From Streptomyces misionensis (GTDB lineage Bacteria > Actinomycetota > Actinomycetes > Streptomycetales > Streptomycetaceae), in contig NZ_VOGW01000113.1 of assembly GCF_007896895.1 (NCBI RefSeq), positions 23,798 through 63,900 on the forward strand: 40,103 nt of DNA. The letters are read 5' to 3'. Shown here in pieces: positions 7,930 through 16,273 of this stretch (position 1 is the first letter of the stretch; each line of letters starts with the position of its first letter). The notes under the pieces were generated by a model that was not told where the DNA came from, searched no databases, and saw nothing but the letters and a program-made list of their open reading frames with translations. Made by a program: the position numbers and the translations under genes.

Positions 7930-9197
7930 GACGGATCGTCCTTGATCTATTTGCCGGCCCCGGGGGCTGGAGCCACGCTCTTACGCTCCTCGGCATGCGG
8001 GATGTCGGGCTGGAGTGGGACACCTGGGCCTGCAACACCCGAGCCCGCGCCGGGCAGTTGACGATCCAGACGGACGTCGCCCGCTATCCGGCGTGGATCT
8101 TCTCCGGGCGGGTCCTCGGACTGATCGCGTCCCCGCCCTGTCAGGCGTGGTCGAGGGCCGGCAAGCGCCTCGGCCTGGTCGACCAGCCCCTCGTCCACCA
8201 GGCCGTCGCCGACCTCGCCGCCGGCCGCGACACCCGCGAGCAGCTCCTGGCCGCGTGCGCCGACCCGCGCTCCCTCCTCGCCGCCGAGCCCATGCGCTAC
8301 CTCCACGCCCTGCACACCGCCGGGGAGCCCGAGTGGATCGCCATGGAGGAGGTCCCCGACGTCCTGCCCCTGTGGAAGCAGTACGCGGCCATCCTCCGAG
8401 GGTGGGGATTCTCGGTGTGGACCGGGATCCTCAACTCGGCCGACTACGGCGTCCCCCAGACACGCAAGCGCGCGATCCTCCTCGCCTCCCGCGTGCGCAC
8501 CGCCGAACCACCGCCGCCCACGCACGCCCAAGTCGCCGAAGACACCACGCTGTTCGGGCTCCGCCGCGCACGGTGGGTGTCGATGGCGCAGGCGTTGGGG
8601 TGGGGCCGGACCGACGGGCCGGTGCCCACCGTGTGCGCGGGCGGCGGGCCCGGAGGCGGCCCCGAGCCTTTCCCCTCCGGCTCCCGCAAAACCCTCACCG
8701 ACGCCCGCGACCGCGGTTCCTGGGCCCCCCACCCCGGAGGCGTCATCCTGTCTTCCCGCCACCAGCGTCCCGGCCCGGCCGTCCGGAAGGGCAGCCGGTC
8801 GGACCGGGCCGTCGACCACGCGGCACCCGTCGAAGCCAGTTCATGGGCGTGGTCGTTGCGCAGCAACAACCAGGCCAACGCCACCGTCCGGCGTGCCGAT
8901 GAACCGGCGGGGACGCTGTTCTTCGGACACCGTGCCAACGAGTGCACCTGGGTCGCCGAGCCCTCCGCCGGCGCCGAGGACACCTCTCAAAGCCAGTCGG
9001 TGCCGGAGCCGATCCGGATCACCGCCCGCGAGGCGGGCATCCTCCAGAGCTTCCCCGCCGACTATCCCTGGGCCGGCAACAAGGGCCAGCAGTTCTCCCA
9101 GATCGGCAACGCCGTCCCCCCGAGGCTCGCCGCCCACCTCCTCGCCCCGCACCTGAACGTCCCCTTCAACCCCGACGACTTCACCCTGGCCGCCTGA
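7926..9197 (+). CDS. DNA (cytosine-5) methyltransferase
   Basis: This 423-aa protein carries the C5 methyltransferase motifs in order. Motif I is DLFAGPGGWSH (residues 7-17). Motif IV is SPPCQAWS with catalytic Cys72. A motif VI-like MEEVPDV replaces the usual ENV, QTRKRAILLAS is motif VIII, and FSQIGNAVPPRLAAHLL is the IX/X region. It transfers a methyl group from SAM to cytosine C5 in a sequence-specific way; the target-recognition region about residues 200-310 is unassignable. GTG start 7926 overlaps the PP-loop gene stop and its own stop overlaps the next ATG. No restriction endonuclease is adjacent, so it is likely an orphan, host-evasion type enzyme. Confidence 0.92.
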   Translation: MRRIVLDLFAGPGGWSHALTLLGMRDVGLEWDTWACNTRARAGQLTIQTDVARYPAWIFSGRVLGLIASPPCQAWSRAGKRLGLVDQPLVHQAVADLAAGRDTREQLLAACADPRSLLAAEPMRYLHALHTAGEPEWIAMEEVPDVLPLWKQYAAILRGWGFSVWTGILNSADYGVPQTRKRAILLASRVRTAEPPPPTHAQVAEDTTLFGLRRARWVSMAQALGWGRTDGPVPTVCAGGGPGGGPEPFPSGSRKTLTDARDRGSWAPHPGGVILSSRHQRPGPAVRKGSRSDRAVDHAAPVEASSWAWSLRSNNQANATVRRADEPAGTLFFGHRANECTWVAEPSAGAEDTSQSQSVPEPIRITAREAGILQSFPADYPWAGNKGQQFSQIGNAVPPRLAAHLLAPHLNVPFNPDDFTLAA

Positions 9198-10375
9198 TGC
9201 CCCACACCCCCGACCCCGACGAAGACGGCCTGGCCGCCCGGCCGCCGCACCCTCCGGTGTACTACGCCGAGCAGGCCCTGCTCGGCAGCCTCCTGGCCGA
9301 GCCGCAGCGTCTCGCCGACGTCAGCGGGATCGGCCCGGAAGCGTTCTCCACACCAGCGCACACCGCGGTGTTCAACGCCCTCCGTACCCTCCCGGCCCCG
9401 CCTCCGGCCGACACCGACTGGGCCGCGGCATTCGGCGCCCTCCGCGCCCGCTCCGGCCCGGTGCCGGCCGAGCGCACCGATCACACGGCATGGCTCGACA
9501 CGGTGCTCGCCTCGGCGTGCGAGCAGGCCCGCGGTCTAACCGCCGCCCACCTGCACGCCCTGATCAGCGCATGCCCCAACCCCCGGCACATCGCGGCGTA
9601 CGCGCGGATCATCGAAGGCGAACATGCCCGGCGCCGCCTCCACAGGGCCGCCCAGCACCTGATCCAGACCGCGCAGGACGCCTCACTCCCGCACCCCGTG
9701 CCAATCGCCTTCGCCGAGGCCGACGCCCTCGCGAGCATGGTGGACGACATCGCCGCCGCCTTCCCACCGCACTCCGGATCCCTGCCCCGCACGCCCGCAC
9801 CGCCACCGGCACTGGTGCGCGACGGCGAAGAGGGCGCCCAGGAGGAACGGCTGCTGCTCGCCACCTGCGCCGCGCGCCCGGCCGACGCCGAGCAGATGCA
9901 CTGGCTGGCCGCCGACGACTTCACACGCCCCCTCCACGCCGGCCTCTGGCAGTGCCTGACCGCCCTGATACGCCGAGGCGCTCCCATCGACCGGGTCACC
10001 CTCGTATGGGAAGCGCAGCAGCGCGGACTCCTCAGCCATGCGGACGACCCGCGGGACCTGCTCGGCTTCCTCGCCGAAACCGATGTCTGCGCACCGTACT
10101 TGGGCGAGCGGATCCTGCACCGGTCCGCGCTCACCACGGCCCAGCAGGTCGGGCGACGTATCGCGGCGTTCACCGACGATGCGGCCAACACCCCCTGCCA
10201 GCTCGTCGTCGGCAGCCGCCGCGCCCTCGCCGACCTGACCGCCGTCCGGGCCCGCTGGCAGCAGGCCACCACGACCAAGCCGGTCAACAGAGCTTCGCCC
10301 CGTACCGCCGGTGTGGCCCCGCGCGCCGGCCCGCCGCGCACTGCGGCAGCCCCTGTCAGCCGCATCACCCGCTGA
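9197..10375 (+). CDS. DnaB N-terminal-domain protein lacking the helicase domain
   Basis: This 392-aa protein has two copies of the DnaB-type N-terminal helical domain. The first begins YYAEQALLGSLLAEPQRLAD (about residues 22-41) and the second begins EERLLLATCAARPADAEQMH (about 217-236), each followed by the typical F-x-x-P-x-H-x-x-x-x pattern. No Walker A motif or RecA-like ATPase follows; the tail is basic and Pro/Ala-rich. In helicases this domain binds primase and partner proteins, so this may be a replication adaptor of the element. ATG 9197 overlaps the methyltransferase stop (TGATG). Confidence 0.8.
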   Translation: MPHTPDPDEDGLAARPPHPPVYYAEQALLGSLLAEPQRLADVSGIGPEAFSTPAHTAVFNALRTLPAPPPADTDWAAAFGALRARSGPVPAERTDHTAWLDTVLASACEQARGLTAAHLHALISACPNPRHIAAYARIIEGEHARRRLHRAAQHLIQTAQDASLPHPVPIAFAEADALASMVDDIAAAFPPHSGSLPRTPAPPPALVRDGEEGAQEERLLLATCAARPADAEQMHWLAADDFTRPLHAGLWQCLTALIRRGAPIDRVTLVWEAQQRGLLSHADDPRDLLGFLAETDVCAPYLGERILHRSALTTAQQVGRRIAAFTDDAANTPCQLVVGSRRALADLTAVRARWQQATTTKPVNRASPRTAGVAPRAGPPRTAAAPVSRITR

Positions 10376-10437
10376 CCCGACCGTCGCGGTGGCCGGAGCC
10401 GCCCGGGCTGGCCACCAGCAGAAAGAGCAACCCCACC

Positions 10438-11796
10438 ATGACCTCCTTCCCAATCGACGCCCACGTTCGCTTCGACGCCCACCCCGTCCATGTCAGCGCC
10501 GTGACCGCGACCGTCACCGGCTCCCATGCACACATCCCCCGCGCGGGCCTGGAAGCCGCCGGCTGGACCCCTGTGGACAAGAACGTCCTCGTGCTAGCCC
10601 GCATCGACCACGAGGAGCCCTACTGGGCCAATGAGGCAGCCCAGCACCTGGGGGCCGACGGAGTGACCGTCGAGATCACCCCCCGGCTCCGAAAAGCCAT
10701 ATATGAGGAATGGACCTGGGCCAGTTACCCGATGCCCTGGCTCACCCGCAGCGAGATGCGCGAGGTTTCCGACGAGGCGCAGAAGATCCACGACGACATC
10801 CGGGACGGGCGGCTCCTCGTCCACGCCCACGCCGACGACGGCCACGCCACCGTCGCCGTCGCCACCTACATCGGCAGCGGCGAGAGTGTCCATCTCCACG
10901 GCGAGGACCACCTGCGGCAGGTCGCCAGCACGTTCAGCTCGCCCGCCCAGGCCCTGCTCGCCTTCGAGAAGCTCCACGGCCTCACCATGCGCCCCGGCCC
11001 GGCCCCCGCGACCGACATGGAACGCACCGCCGCCGAAGCCCGCAGCACGCCGCTCCCGGCACACGCCGAACCCGTACGCCCCGAACCGGAAACCGTCCCG
11101 GCGTACGCAGCCGACGCCGGCGACCACGACGCTCTCCTCGACGCGTTCCTCGACGCACACCGCGACTGGCAGAAGTGGAGGACATGGTCCGACGAGACGA
11201 CCCACGCCATCCACGAATCCCAGACCCTGCGCATCGAACGCATCCACGAAGCCGATGCCCGCGAGACCGCGTGGACCGTGGCCGCCTACGAGACCCCCGT
11301 GTCCGACCGCATGTGGGTCCTCACCGCGACCAGCTCCACCCCTGCCCCCGTACTGAAGGAGCTGCTCGACCACCTCGCCAACCCCGACGACTGGAACACC
11401 ACCCTCGGCAGCCCGGTGAGCGAGAAGACCGTCACCACCGCCACCCAGCCTCTCACCGACGCCGGGTGGAAGCACACCATGGACGGGCCATGGATCCGCT
11501 GGACCTCCCCCGCTGGCAACGCGGGCATCCAGTTCGACGCTCTCGCCGCCCAGCACGCGAACCAGAACCTCACCACCTGGATCGTCTGGGCCGGTCCCGA
11601 CCCCAACCGAGCCACCTGGACCATCACCGCGTCCCCGTACACCCCGCGCGCATTGCTGGCCGCCCTCTCCGAGAGCCTCGCCCACGGAACCGGCCACCGC
11701 CGAGGGGGCGCGCTCCTGTCGCGAAAGGCAGGATTCGACGCGGCGAAGCTCCCGTCTGAACCGCTTTACAGCCCAATCGTTCCGCGTCGCCGCTGA
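10438..11796 (+). CDS. DUF317 domain-containing protein
   Basis: This 452-aa acidic protein has two related C-terminal units. The first runs through AYETPVSDRMWVLTATSSTP and the second through DPNRATWTITASPYTPRALL, each with the W-x-x-T-A-S-x-x-TP pattern of DUF317, a family common on Streptomyces plasmids and integrative elements. The N-terminal 180 residues form a separate region and a Pro/Glu-rich linker joins them. ATG 10438 follows AGAAAGAG by about 12 bp and lies 62 bp after the DnaB-N gene, in the same direction. DUF317 has no established activity. Confidence 0.82.
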   Translation: MTSFPIDAHVRFDAHPVHVSAVTATVTGSHAHIPRAGLEAAGWTPVDKNVLVLARIDHEEPYWANEAAQHLGADGVTVEITPRLRKAIYEEWTWASYPMPWLTRSEMREVSDEAQKIHDDIRDGRLLVHAHADDGHATVAVATYIGSGESVHLHGEDHLRQVASTFSSPAQALLAFEKLHGLTMRPGPAPATDMERTAAEARSTPLPAHAEPVRPEPETVPAYAADAGDHDALLDAFLDAHRDWQKWRTWSDETTHAIHESQTLRIERIHEADARETAWTVAAYETPVSDRMWVLTATSSTPAPVLKELLDHLANPDDWNTTLGSPVSEKTVTTATQPLTDAGWKHTMDGPWIRWTSPAGNAGIQFDALAAQHANQNLTTWIVWAGPDPNRATWTITASPYTPRALLAALSESLAHGTGHRRGGALLSRKAGFDAAKLPSEPLYSPIVPRRR

Positions 11797-12025
11797 AGCA
11801 GAGGTACGAGCTAGCTCCTGAATGGTGGGTTGTTCAGCGCTGAACTGACTGGCGGTCAGCAGGATTCGAACAAGGAACGCTGAATCGATCAGACGCTCCC
11901 CTACGCTTCACGCCAGGCCCCCGCGCCCCGGCCACCGACAATCTGACTTTGCACAGATTGGACTTCCGGACCGGTGAGGGCATCGCTCCGGCTAGCGTCT
12001 GTGTCGCCTCTCATAACGCGGGGCC

Positions 12026-12061
12026 CACCCCGGGGGCCGGAAGCCCCCGACCCCTGGGGTG
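12026..12061. promoter_or_regulatory. Nested stem-loop in the leader of a small membrane protein gene
   Basis: An outer stem (CACCCC 12026-12031 with GGGGTG 12056-12061) stacks directly on an inner stem (GGGGGC 12032-12037 with GCCCCC 12043-12048, loop CGGAA). It ends 27 bp before the ATG at 12088. It could be a terminator of upstream transcription or an RNA leader element. Confidence 0.4.
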
Positions 12062-12087
12062 CGAAAAGTCGAACAAGGAAGTGCAGC

Positions 12088-12330
12088 ATGTCCAACCTGG
12101 TTCGCCGAGGGCGCTGGTGGCCCTCTGAGCAATTGCACGGTATCAGTTTCCCTTTCACCCATGGGGTGATCTCGGGGCGTGACGTGCTCACCGGCCTGAT
12201 CCTTTACAGTGCGTTCACGTTGGCATATGCCATCACTCCGAGTGCCCTGACAGAGGCTGTGCGCTGGCTCGTCAACTGCACTCCGTCCGGCCACACCTGG
12301 GAGATCACCCTACGAATCCGCTGCGACTGA
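12088..12330 (+). CDS. Small single-pass membrane protein
   Basis: An 80-aa protein starting MSNLVRRGRWWPSEQLHG, with one hydrophobic segment at about residues 34-52 and a short polar tail ending CTPSGHTWEITLRIRCD. The ATG is preceded by AAGGAAG at good spacing, which supports translation. An in-frame upstream region reaching 11974 has no ribosome site. A structured leader precedes it and a clear hairpin terminator follows. Function unknown. Confidence 0.6.
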   Translation: MSNLVRRGRWWPSEQLHGISFPFTHGVISGRDVLTGLILYSAFTLAYAITPSALTEAVRWLVNCTPSGHTWEITLRIRCD

Positions 12331-12367
12331 CCCCTCGGCCTTCTCACAGCCGACCGGGGTCACTGCG

Positions 12368-12398
12368 CCTGGGCTGCGCCGGCATGACGCAGCCCAGG
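12368..12398. terminator. Hairpin terminator after the 80-aa membrane protein gene
   Basis: A perfect 11-bp inverted repeat (CCTGGGCTGCG 12368-12378, complement 12388-12398) with a 9-nt loop lies 37 bp after the stop at 12330. Confidence 0.65.
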
Positions 12399-12433
12399 TT
12401 CACCGCCCAGTACAGCCGGGATTCGAGGCCGTC

Positions 12434-12970
12434 GTGCGAAACACGAATCCGCATGCTCTTGCGGACCAGTTCACCCACAGAGGCGGGACGTGCGCCCGCC
12501 CGGCAGCCGCGGAAGTTGCCGACGCTTCACCAGGCCACCGGAACCGCCTGCTCTATGAAGCGTTCCTACAACTGCACGAACAGTCATATTTCCTCTATGC
12601 GCGGGCGCGTCTTCACGCGGATGCCCCGTCCCAACTGGCCGTGGCCTCAGCCGTCCAGGCGATCGGCTTTAGGTGGGCGGAGCTTCTGCGCCAGCCCAGA
12701 ACCGCGACGGAGGCATGGAGACAACTACGGTGTCGCGTAGCAGGATTATGCACGCAGAGTGACAGCTACGTCGATCGCCTCTACGAGATCTGCTCACCCG
12801 ACGGCGCAGACATCATCTTGCTGAAGTACGGACTCAGACTCCCGCTGGACGTTGCTGCCAACGTCATGGGGGTCGACCGCGACTTCGCCGCTGCGGGCCT
12901 TCGGTCAGCCGAGCGATGCCTCCCACTGAAGGTACTCGAACACCTGGAGGAAGTCGTCCCCCGTTCGTAG
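12434..12970 (+). CDS. Sigma-70-like / ECF-related protein
   Basis: This 178-aa protein has an N-terminal helical part with NRLLYEAFLQLHEQSYFLYARAR (about 37-59), resembling the loading region of sigma factors. The C-terminal HTH, ADIILLKYGLRLPLDVAANVMG, then the pattern A-x-x-L-R-S-A-E-R, matches sigma region 4.2. It may direct RNA polymerase to a few promoters, but the divergence leaves anti-sigma or non-sigma roles open. GTG 12434 follows GAGG by 5 bp; an ATG candidate inside would remove conserved residues. A 10-bp hairpin at 13047-13074 ends the transcript. Confidence 0.6.
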   Translation: MRNTNPHALADQFTHRGGTCARPAAAEVADASPGHRNRLLYEAFLQLHEQSYFLYARARLHADAPSQLAVASAVQAIGFRWAELLRQPRTATEAWRQLRCRVAGLCTQSDSYVDRLYEICSPDGADIILLKYGLRLPLDVAANVMGVDRDFAAAGLRSAERCLPLKVLEHLEEVVPRS

Positions 12971-13046
12971 GTCAATATTTACGGTCAGTAGTGGCGGTTT
13001 ACGCCGAGAACGCCACGTCCGCGCCACATCTGCGCCACCCTTCACG

Positions 13047-13074
13047 CCACCACCGCCTCAAAGAGCGGTGGTGG
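13047..13074. terminator. Hairpin terminator after the sigma-like gene
   Basis: A perfect 10-bp inverted repeat (CCACCACCGC with its complement) and an 8-nt loop, 77 bp after the stop at 12970. Confidence 0.65.
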
Positions 13075-13148
13075 ATCTTGTCGTGCCCTCCTAGGATGAC
13101 TGCTCATTCCCTGGAGCGATCGGGGCTCGACCAGGAGAGGCATGCGCG

Positions 13149-13973
13149 TTGGCTGACAACCGACCTATCAACCTGTCCGTTCCCAGTGCAGCCAGGATGT
13201 ACGATTGGCTGTTGGACGGGAACTTCAATTACGAGGCGGACCGTCTGGCCTGCCAGGAGCTCTTACAACATGCGCCCACAACCAAGGCATTGGCGCGCAA
13301 CAACCGCTGGTTCCTTGAACGTGTCGTCCGCACGCTCGCCGAGGAGCACGGGATCAAGCAATTCATCGACTTCGGGTCCGGCCTGCCAACACAGAACAAC
13401 GTTCACCAGGTAGCACAGGACTTCCACCACGATGCCCGGGTCGTGTATGTCGACAACGATCCGGTCGTCCTCGCACACGGTCGTTCGATCCTCGATTCGA
13501 ATGCCTACACCGCCGTCATCGACGGGGACATGAGGCAGCCGGAGGCCGTCCTTGAGAGAGAGGAACTGCGCAGGCTGATCAATTTCGATGAGAAGACGGC
13601 AGTCCTGTTCATCTCGGTCCTGCATTGCGTCAAGGACGTCGACGACCCGGCGGGCATCATCCGCCGAGTCGTCGCGAAGCTCAAACCCGGTAGTTTTGTA
13701 GTGATCTGCCACCTGGTCAGCGACGATCGCAGGATCCGCGACCAAGTCACCGAGCTCATGCGGAAGCAGACAGGTGACAACTGGGGGAGAGTCCGGGAGA
13801 GATGGGAGGTCGACAGTCTCTTCGAAAACCTAATTCCTCATCCTCCCGGGATCGTGGACGTCACCGACTGGAGGCCGGACTCCGAGCTGCGCCAGCACGA
13901 TCGCAGCGTCGAATGGATGGACTACGGCGGCCTTGCGGAGGTGCCACCAGGGCCAGCACAGCCGAACTCCTAG
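13149..13973 (+). CDS. SAM-dependent methyltransferase, DUF574 family
   Basis: This 274-aa protein matches the actinobacterial DUF574 (Methyltransf_19) family. It starts with the pattern RMYDWLLDGNFNYEADR, then has a Rossmann core with the SAM-binding FIDFGSGLPTQNNVHQVAQ, VVYVDNDPVVLAH and VLFISVLHCVKDV. Substrates are unknown. TTG 13149 is chosen because AGGAGAGG lies 8 bp upstream and gives the family's usual ADNRPINLSVPSAARMYDW start. Its TAG stop (13971-13973) overlaps the stop of the convergent XRE gene. DUF574, XRE-DUF5753 and DUF397 genes commonly cluster in Streptomyces. Confidence 0.92.
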   Translation: MADNRPINLSVPSAARMYDWLLDGNFNYEADRLACQELLQHAPTTKALARNNRWFLERVVRTLAEEHGIKQFIDFGSGLPTQNNVHQVAQDFHHDARVVYVDNDPVVLAHGRSILDSNAYTAVIDGDMRQPEAVLEREELRRLINFDEKTAVLFISVLHCVKDVDDPAGIIRRVVAKLKPGSFVVICHLVSDDRRIRDQVTELMRKQTGDNWGRVRERWEVDSLFENLIPHPPGIVDVTDWRPDSELRQHDRSVEWMDYGGLAEVPPGPAQPNS

Positions 13974-14878
13974 GAGTATCGCTTGAGGGTCTTCTTCAGC
14001 AGCTCCACGGTCGCTTCCCGGCTCAGCGCAGAATTCTTGCTCAGGCGCAGGAGAAGTGTCACGAAACGCTCCACATCACGCACCTGCGTGTGGTAGTCGG
14101 CGCTGTCGTTGCCCTCCACGTAGACCATCGGAGGCAGCCCGAACTGGTCGAAGGTCAGGTGGGTCATGGAGGCGTTGTTGGAGACCACCTTGCCGGCGAG
14201 CGGGACAATCCGGATGGAGATCCTTGGGTCACCGGTGAGGTCGAGGAGCTTCTGGATCTGGCCGCGCATGACGGCGTCATCGCCGACCTGCCGGTACAGA
14301 ATGCTCTCATCAAGCAAGAAATTGGCCATCGGCGGGAGCCCCTGACCGAAAAACCGCTCCTGGCGCTCCTTGCGGAGTTCGGTTCGCAGCCGGATCGCCT
14401 CCGGCGTCCGCTCCCCCTCTTCCAAACCGTCATGAATGATCTGCTCGGAGTACTCCGCGGTCTGGATCAGACCCGGTACGATAAACGCTTCGAACGTCAT
14501 CAACACCGCGCACTCCGCCTCCAGGCCGATGAGGCGCCTCATCCAGTGCATCGCGCAGTCGGAGAACTTGCGCTCAAACCATTCCGGCTCCCTGGCGCGC
14601 TGCGCCAAGGCCATTAGCATGAGCCGCTCTTGGTCGGGCACACCGAAGTGGAGGGCAAGGTCGCGGATGTCCCGGAGATCTGGCGGGCTATCAGCCCGCT
14701 CCAGGCGGCTGATCTTGGAGGCGGACGCGTTGACCGCCTTACCCACGACACCGAGCTTTTCCTCGCCTCGCAGGTCGCGAAGGTGGCGCCCGAGCAGCAG
14801 ACCGGCCATCGTTGGCACGACCTCGGCGGGCAGGTCCCCTCCGAAAAGCGGGATGGGGCGCTTAGACGAAGGGGACAC
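13970..14878 (-). CDS. XRE family regulator with DUF5753 (Scr1-type)
   Basis: This 302-aa protein has an N-terminal helix-turn-helix (about residues 24-80, with GRHLRDLRGEEKLGVVGKAV and SASKISRLERADSPPDLRDI) and a C-terminal DUF5753 domain from about 110. The latter includes YSEQIIHDGLEEGERTPEAI and the beta-rich MVYVEGNDSADYHTQVRDVE. Such regulators occur with DUF397 proteins in pairs compared to toxin-antitoxin modules and development switches. GTG 14878 is chosen because GGAGG precedes it by 4 bp; an in-frame ATG at 14911 lacks such a site. It lies 78 bp downstream of the DUF397 gene and probably shares its transcript. Confidence 0.9.
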   Translation of the reverse strand: MSPSSKRPIPLFGGDLPAEVVPTMAGLLLGRHLRDLRGEEKLGVVGKAVNASASKISRLERADSPPDLRDIRDLALHFGVPDQERLMLMALAQRAREPEWFERKFSDCAMHWMRRLIGLEAECAVLMTFEAFIVPGLIQTAEYSEQIIHDGLEEGERTPEAIRLRTELRKERQERFFGQGLPPMANFLLDESILYRQVGDDAVMRGQIQKLLDLTGDPRISIRIVPLAGKVVSNNASMTHLTFDQFGLPPMVYVEGNDSADYHTQVRDVERFVTLLLRLSKNSALSREATVELLKKTLKRYS

Positions 14879-14956
14879 GCGGCCTCCAAGCAGAGATGAG
14901 CATGGCCACATAATGGCATGCCTGAAGCCCGCGCGTCCCCTCGAATGAATTTCCGA

Positions 14957-15193
14957 CTAACAGTCGATCAGGTGATCGAACTCTCGCTCTCTCGCACCGT
15001 GTACGAACGCCTCGAACTCCGTCTTCTTGAAGATCAGCGCCGGACCGCTCGGGTCCGTAGAGTTCCGGACCGCCACCCTACCGTCCGGGAGCTTCGCCAG
15101 TTCGACGCACTGGCCGTTCGCGGCACTCTTCTTGCTCTTCACCCACGCCGCCTTGATTGAGTCGGCGGGGACTCCGTTCGAATGTCCCTCCAC
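14957..15193 (-). CDS. DUF397 domain protein
   Basis: A 78-aa protein with the family pattern AAWVKSKKSAANGQCVELAK, then LPDGRVAVRNSTDPSGPALI and FKKTEFEAFVHG. DUF397 proteins accompany XRE-DUF5753 regulators across Streptomyces and may act as their partner or antitoxin-like component. GTG 15193 is chosen because AGGAGG lies 7 bp upstream. Here it is the first gene of the pair, whereas it often follows the regulator. Confidence 0.92.
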   Translation of the reverse strand: MEGHSNGVPADSIKAAWVKSKKSAANGQCVELAKLPDGRVAVRNSTDPSGPALIFKKTEFEAFVHGAREREFDHLIDC

Positions 15194-15270
15194 GCGAACA
15201 CCTCCTGAAGCTGCGATTATCCCATTTATGTGCCGCGTTGCCGCCAATCGCCTTGAGCTGGCATGCAGCG

Positions 15271-15305
15271 GGGCCGTGCAATCCCATGATGCAATTGCAC
15301 GGCCC
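15271..15305. promoter_or_regulatory. 12-bp inverted repeat upstream of the DUF397 gene
   Basis: Perfect arms GGGCCGTGCAAT (15271-15282) and complement (15294-15305) enclose an 11-nt loop, 78 bp upstream of the DUF397 start. It may be an operator for the adjacent XRE regulator or a terminator of upstream transcription. Confidence 0.4.
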
Positions 15306-15856
15306 TCACCGTAGCGGAATTCGAGAGGCATCTGTTCGAACAGCACGGACCCCTTTTGAGTGATCCACACGAGCGCAGATCGACGGTTCAACTCCCTGTG
15401 GCGCAGGCCGCGGGTGCCACAGGGAGCCCCGTGCGGCCACCGAGGGTAGGTGACCTCTCCACCCGCGTCATACCGAACAGGCCGAGGCGACCGCCTTCTG
15501 GCGACTGCTGACGACCGATGTGCGGCCAAGCCAATCGAGACGTCCCAGCAGTCAGCAGGTTGCCGGGACGCCCCAGGTCGGCCTCCCTCCTTATGTCCTT
15601 GCGCAGACGTTCGTGAGTCCGCGTGCCTGTTTCGCCGGATGATGTCGCGGCGGAACAGGCCGCCCTGTTCCATACGGCCGGCACGGTCAGTGCCGCAGCC
15701 AAACATCGCCGCCGATGGCGGAAGTGATCAACTTGCCCTAAGTTATGCGATTCATTAAGAACCAATAGATTTGGGGCCTTTGGGGCGATTGCTGTCTACG
15801 CCGCGCGGACAGCACCCTCGTTGCGGTGCCGTCCTCCACCAACGAGGTGACACAGC
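15306..15856. other. Gene-free stretch
   Basis: Open frames on the minus strand exist but have no ribosome site or recognisable content. An AT-rich patch near 15735-15775 is a plausible promoter zone for the secreted protein gene at 15857. Confidence 0.4.
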
Positions 15857-16273
15857 ATGCGGATCAGCAGACCCCAAAAGGCCGCCACCGGTACCGCTCT
15901 CGGCACACTCCTGCTGACCGGCACCAGCGTCACAACCGCGCAGGCCGCTCCGGCGACGTACAGCATCGCCATGACGCGAACCCCGGCGGTCAAGACCGTG
16001 TACGCCAGCACGGCCGCCGCCGCGAGCCGCAGGCTCATCACCATCAGCATCATGTGCATGGACGTCGGTGCCCGCGTCGACCTGCTGAAGAACGGCAAGC
16101 CGGTCGGCTCCGCCACCGTCGACGTCAAGCACAACATGACGCTGAAGGCCGACAAGCTCAAGTGGGCGGAGAGCTTCACCGTCGGCAAGGCCACGCTCGT
16201 CAACGCCGGCGGCGTCCGGCTCAACTCGGTCGGTGGTGGCAAGGGTGTCGAGACCCTGGTCAAGTTCCCGTAG
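15857..16273 (+). CDS. Secreted protein, apparently cut short by a nonsense codon
   Basis: This 138-aa frame starts with a Sec signal peptide (MRISRPQKAATGTALGTLLL, cleavage likely after AQA near residue 30). A beta-rich region follows, with KTVYASTAAAASRRLITISI and VDLLKNGKPVGSATVDV. ATG 15857 has GAGGTG 7 bp upstream. It ends at TAG 16271-16273 just after VETLVKFP, yet the same frame continues with protein-like sequence (GSTLDLAYKGTVGYAASLGK, then SPASYRFSVTKPGYTPGGFT) to about 16441. A single AAG-to-TAG change would explain this. The family is not recognised; the protein is exported. Confidence 0.6.
   Translation: MRISRPQKAATGTALGTLLLTGTSVTTAQAAPATYSIAMTRTPAVKTVYASTAAAASRRLITISIMCMDVGARVDLLKNGKPVGSATVDVKHNMTLKADKLKWAESFTVGKATLVNAGGVRLNSVGGGKGVETLVKFP

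Noticed and set aside
7926..9197. Restriction-modification system
   Set aside because: A C5 methyltransferase is present but no endonuclease gene is adjacent; neighbours are replication and PP-loop genes.
9490..10437. Upstream extension of the DUF317 frame
   Set aside because: Arg/Pro-rich shadow of the DnaB-N gene; the DUF317 protein starts convincingly at ATG 10438.
13802..14617. Plus-strand frame across the XRE regulator
   Set aside because: Antisense shadow; the minus strand encodes clear HTH and DUF5753 domains.
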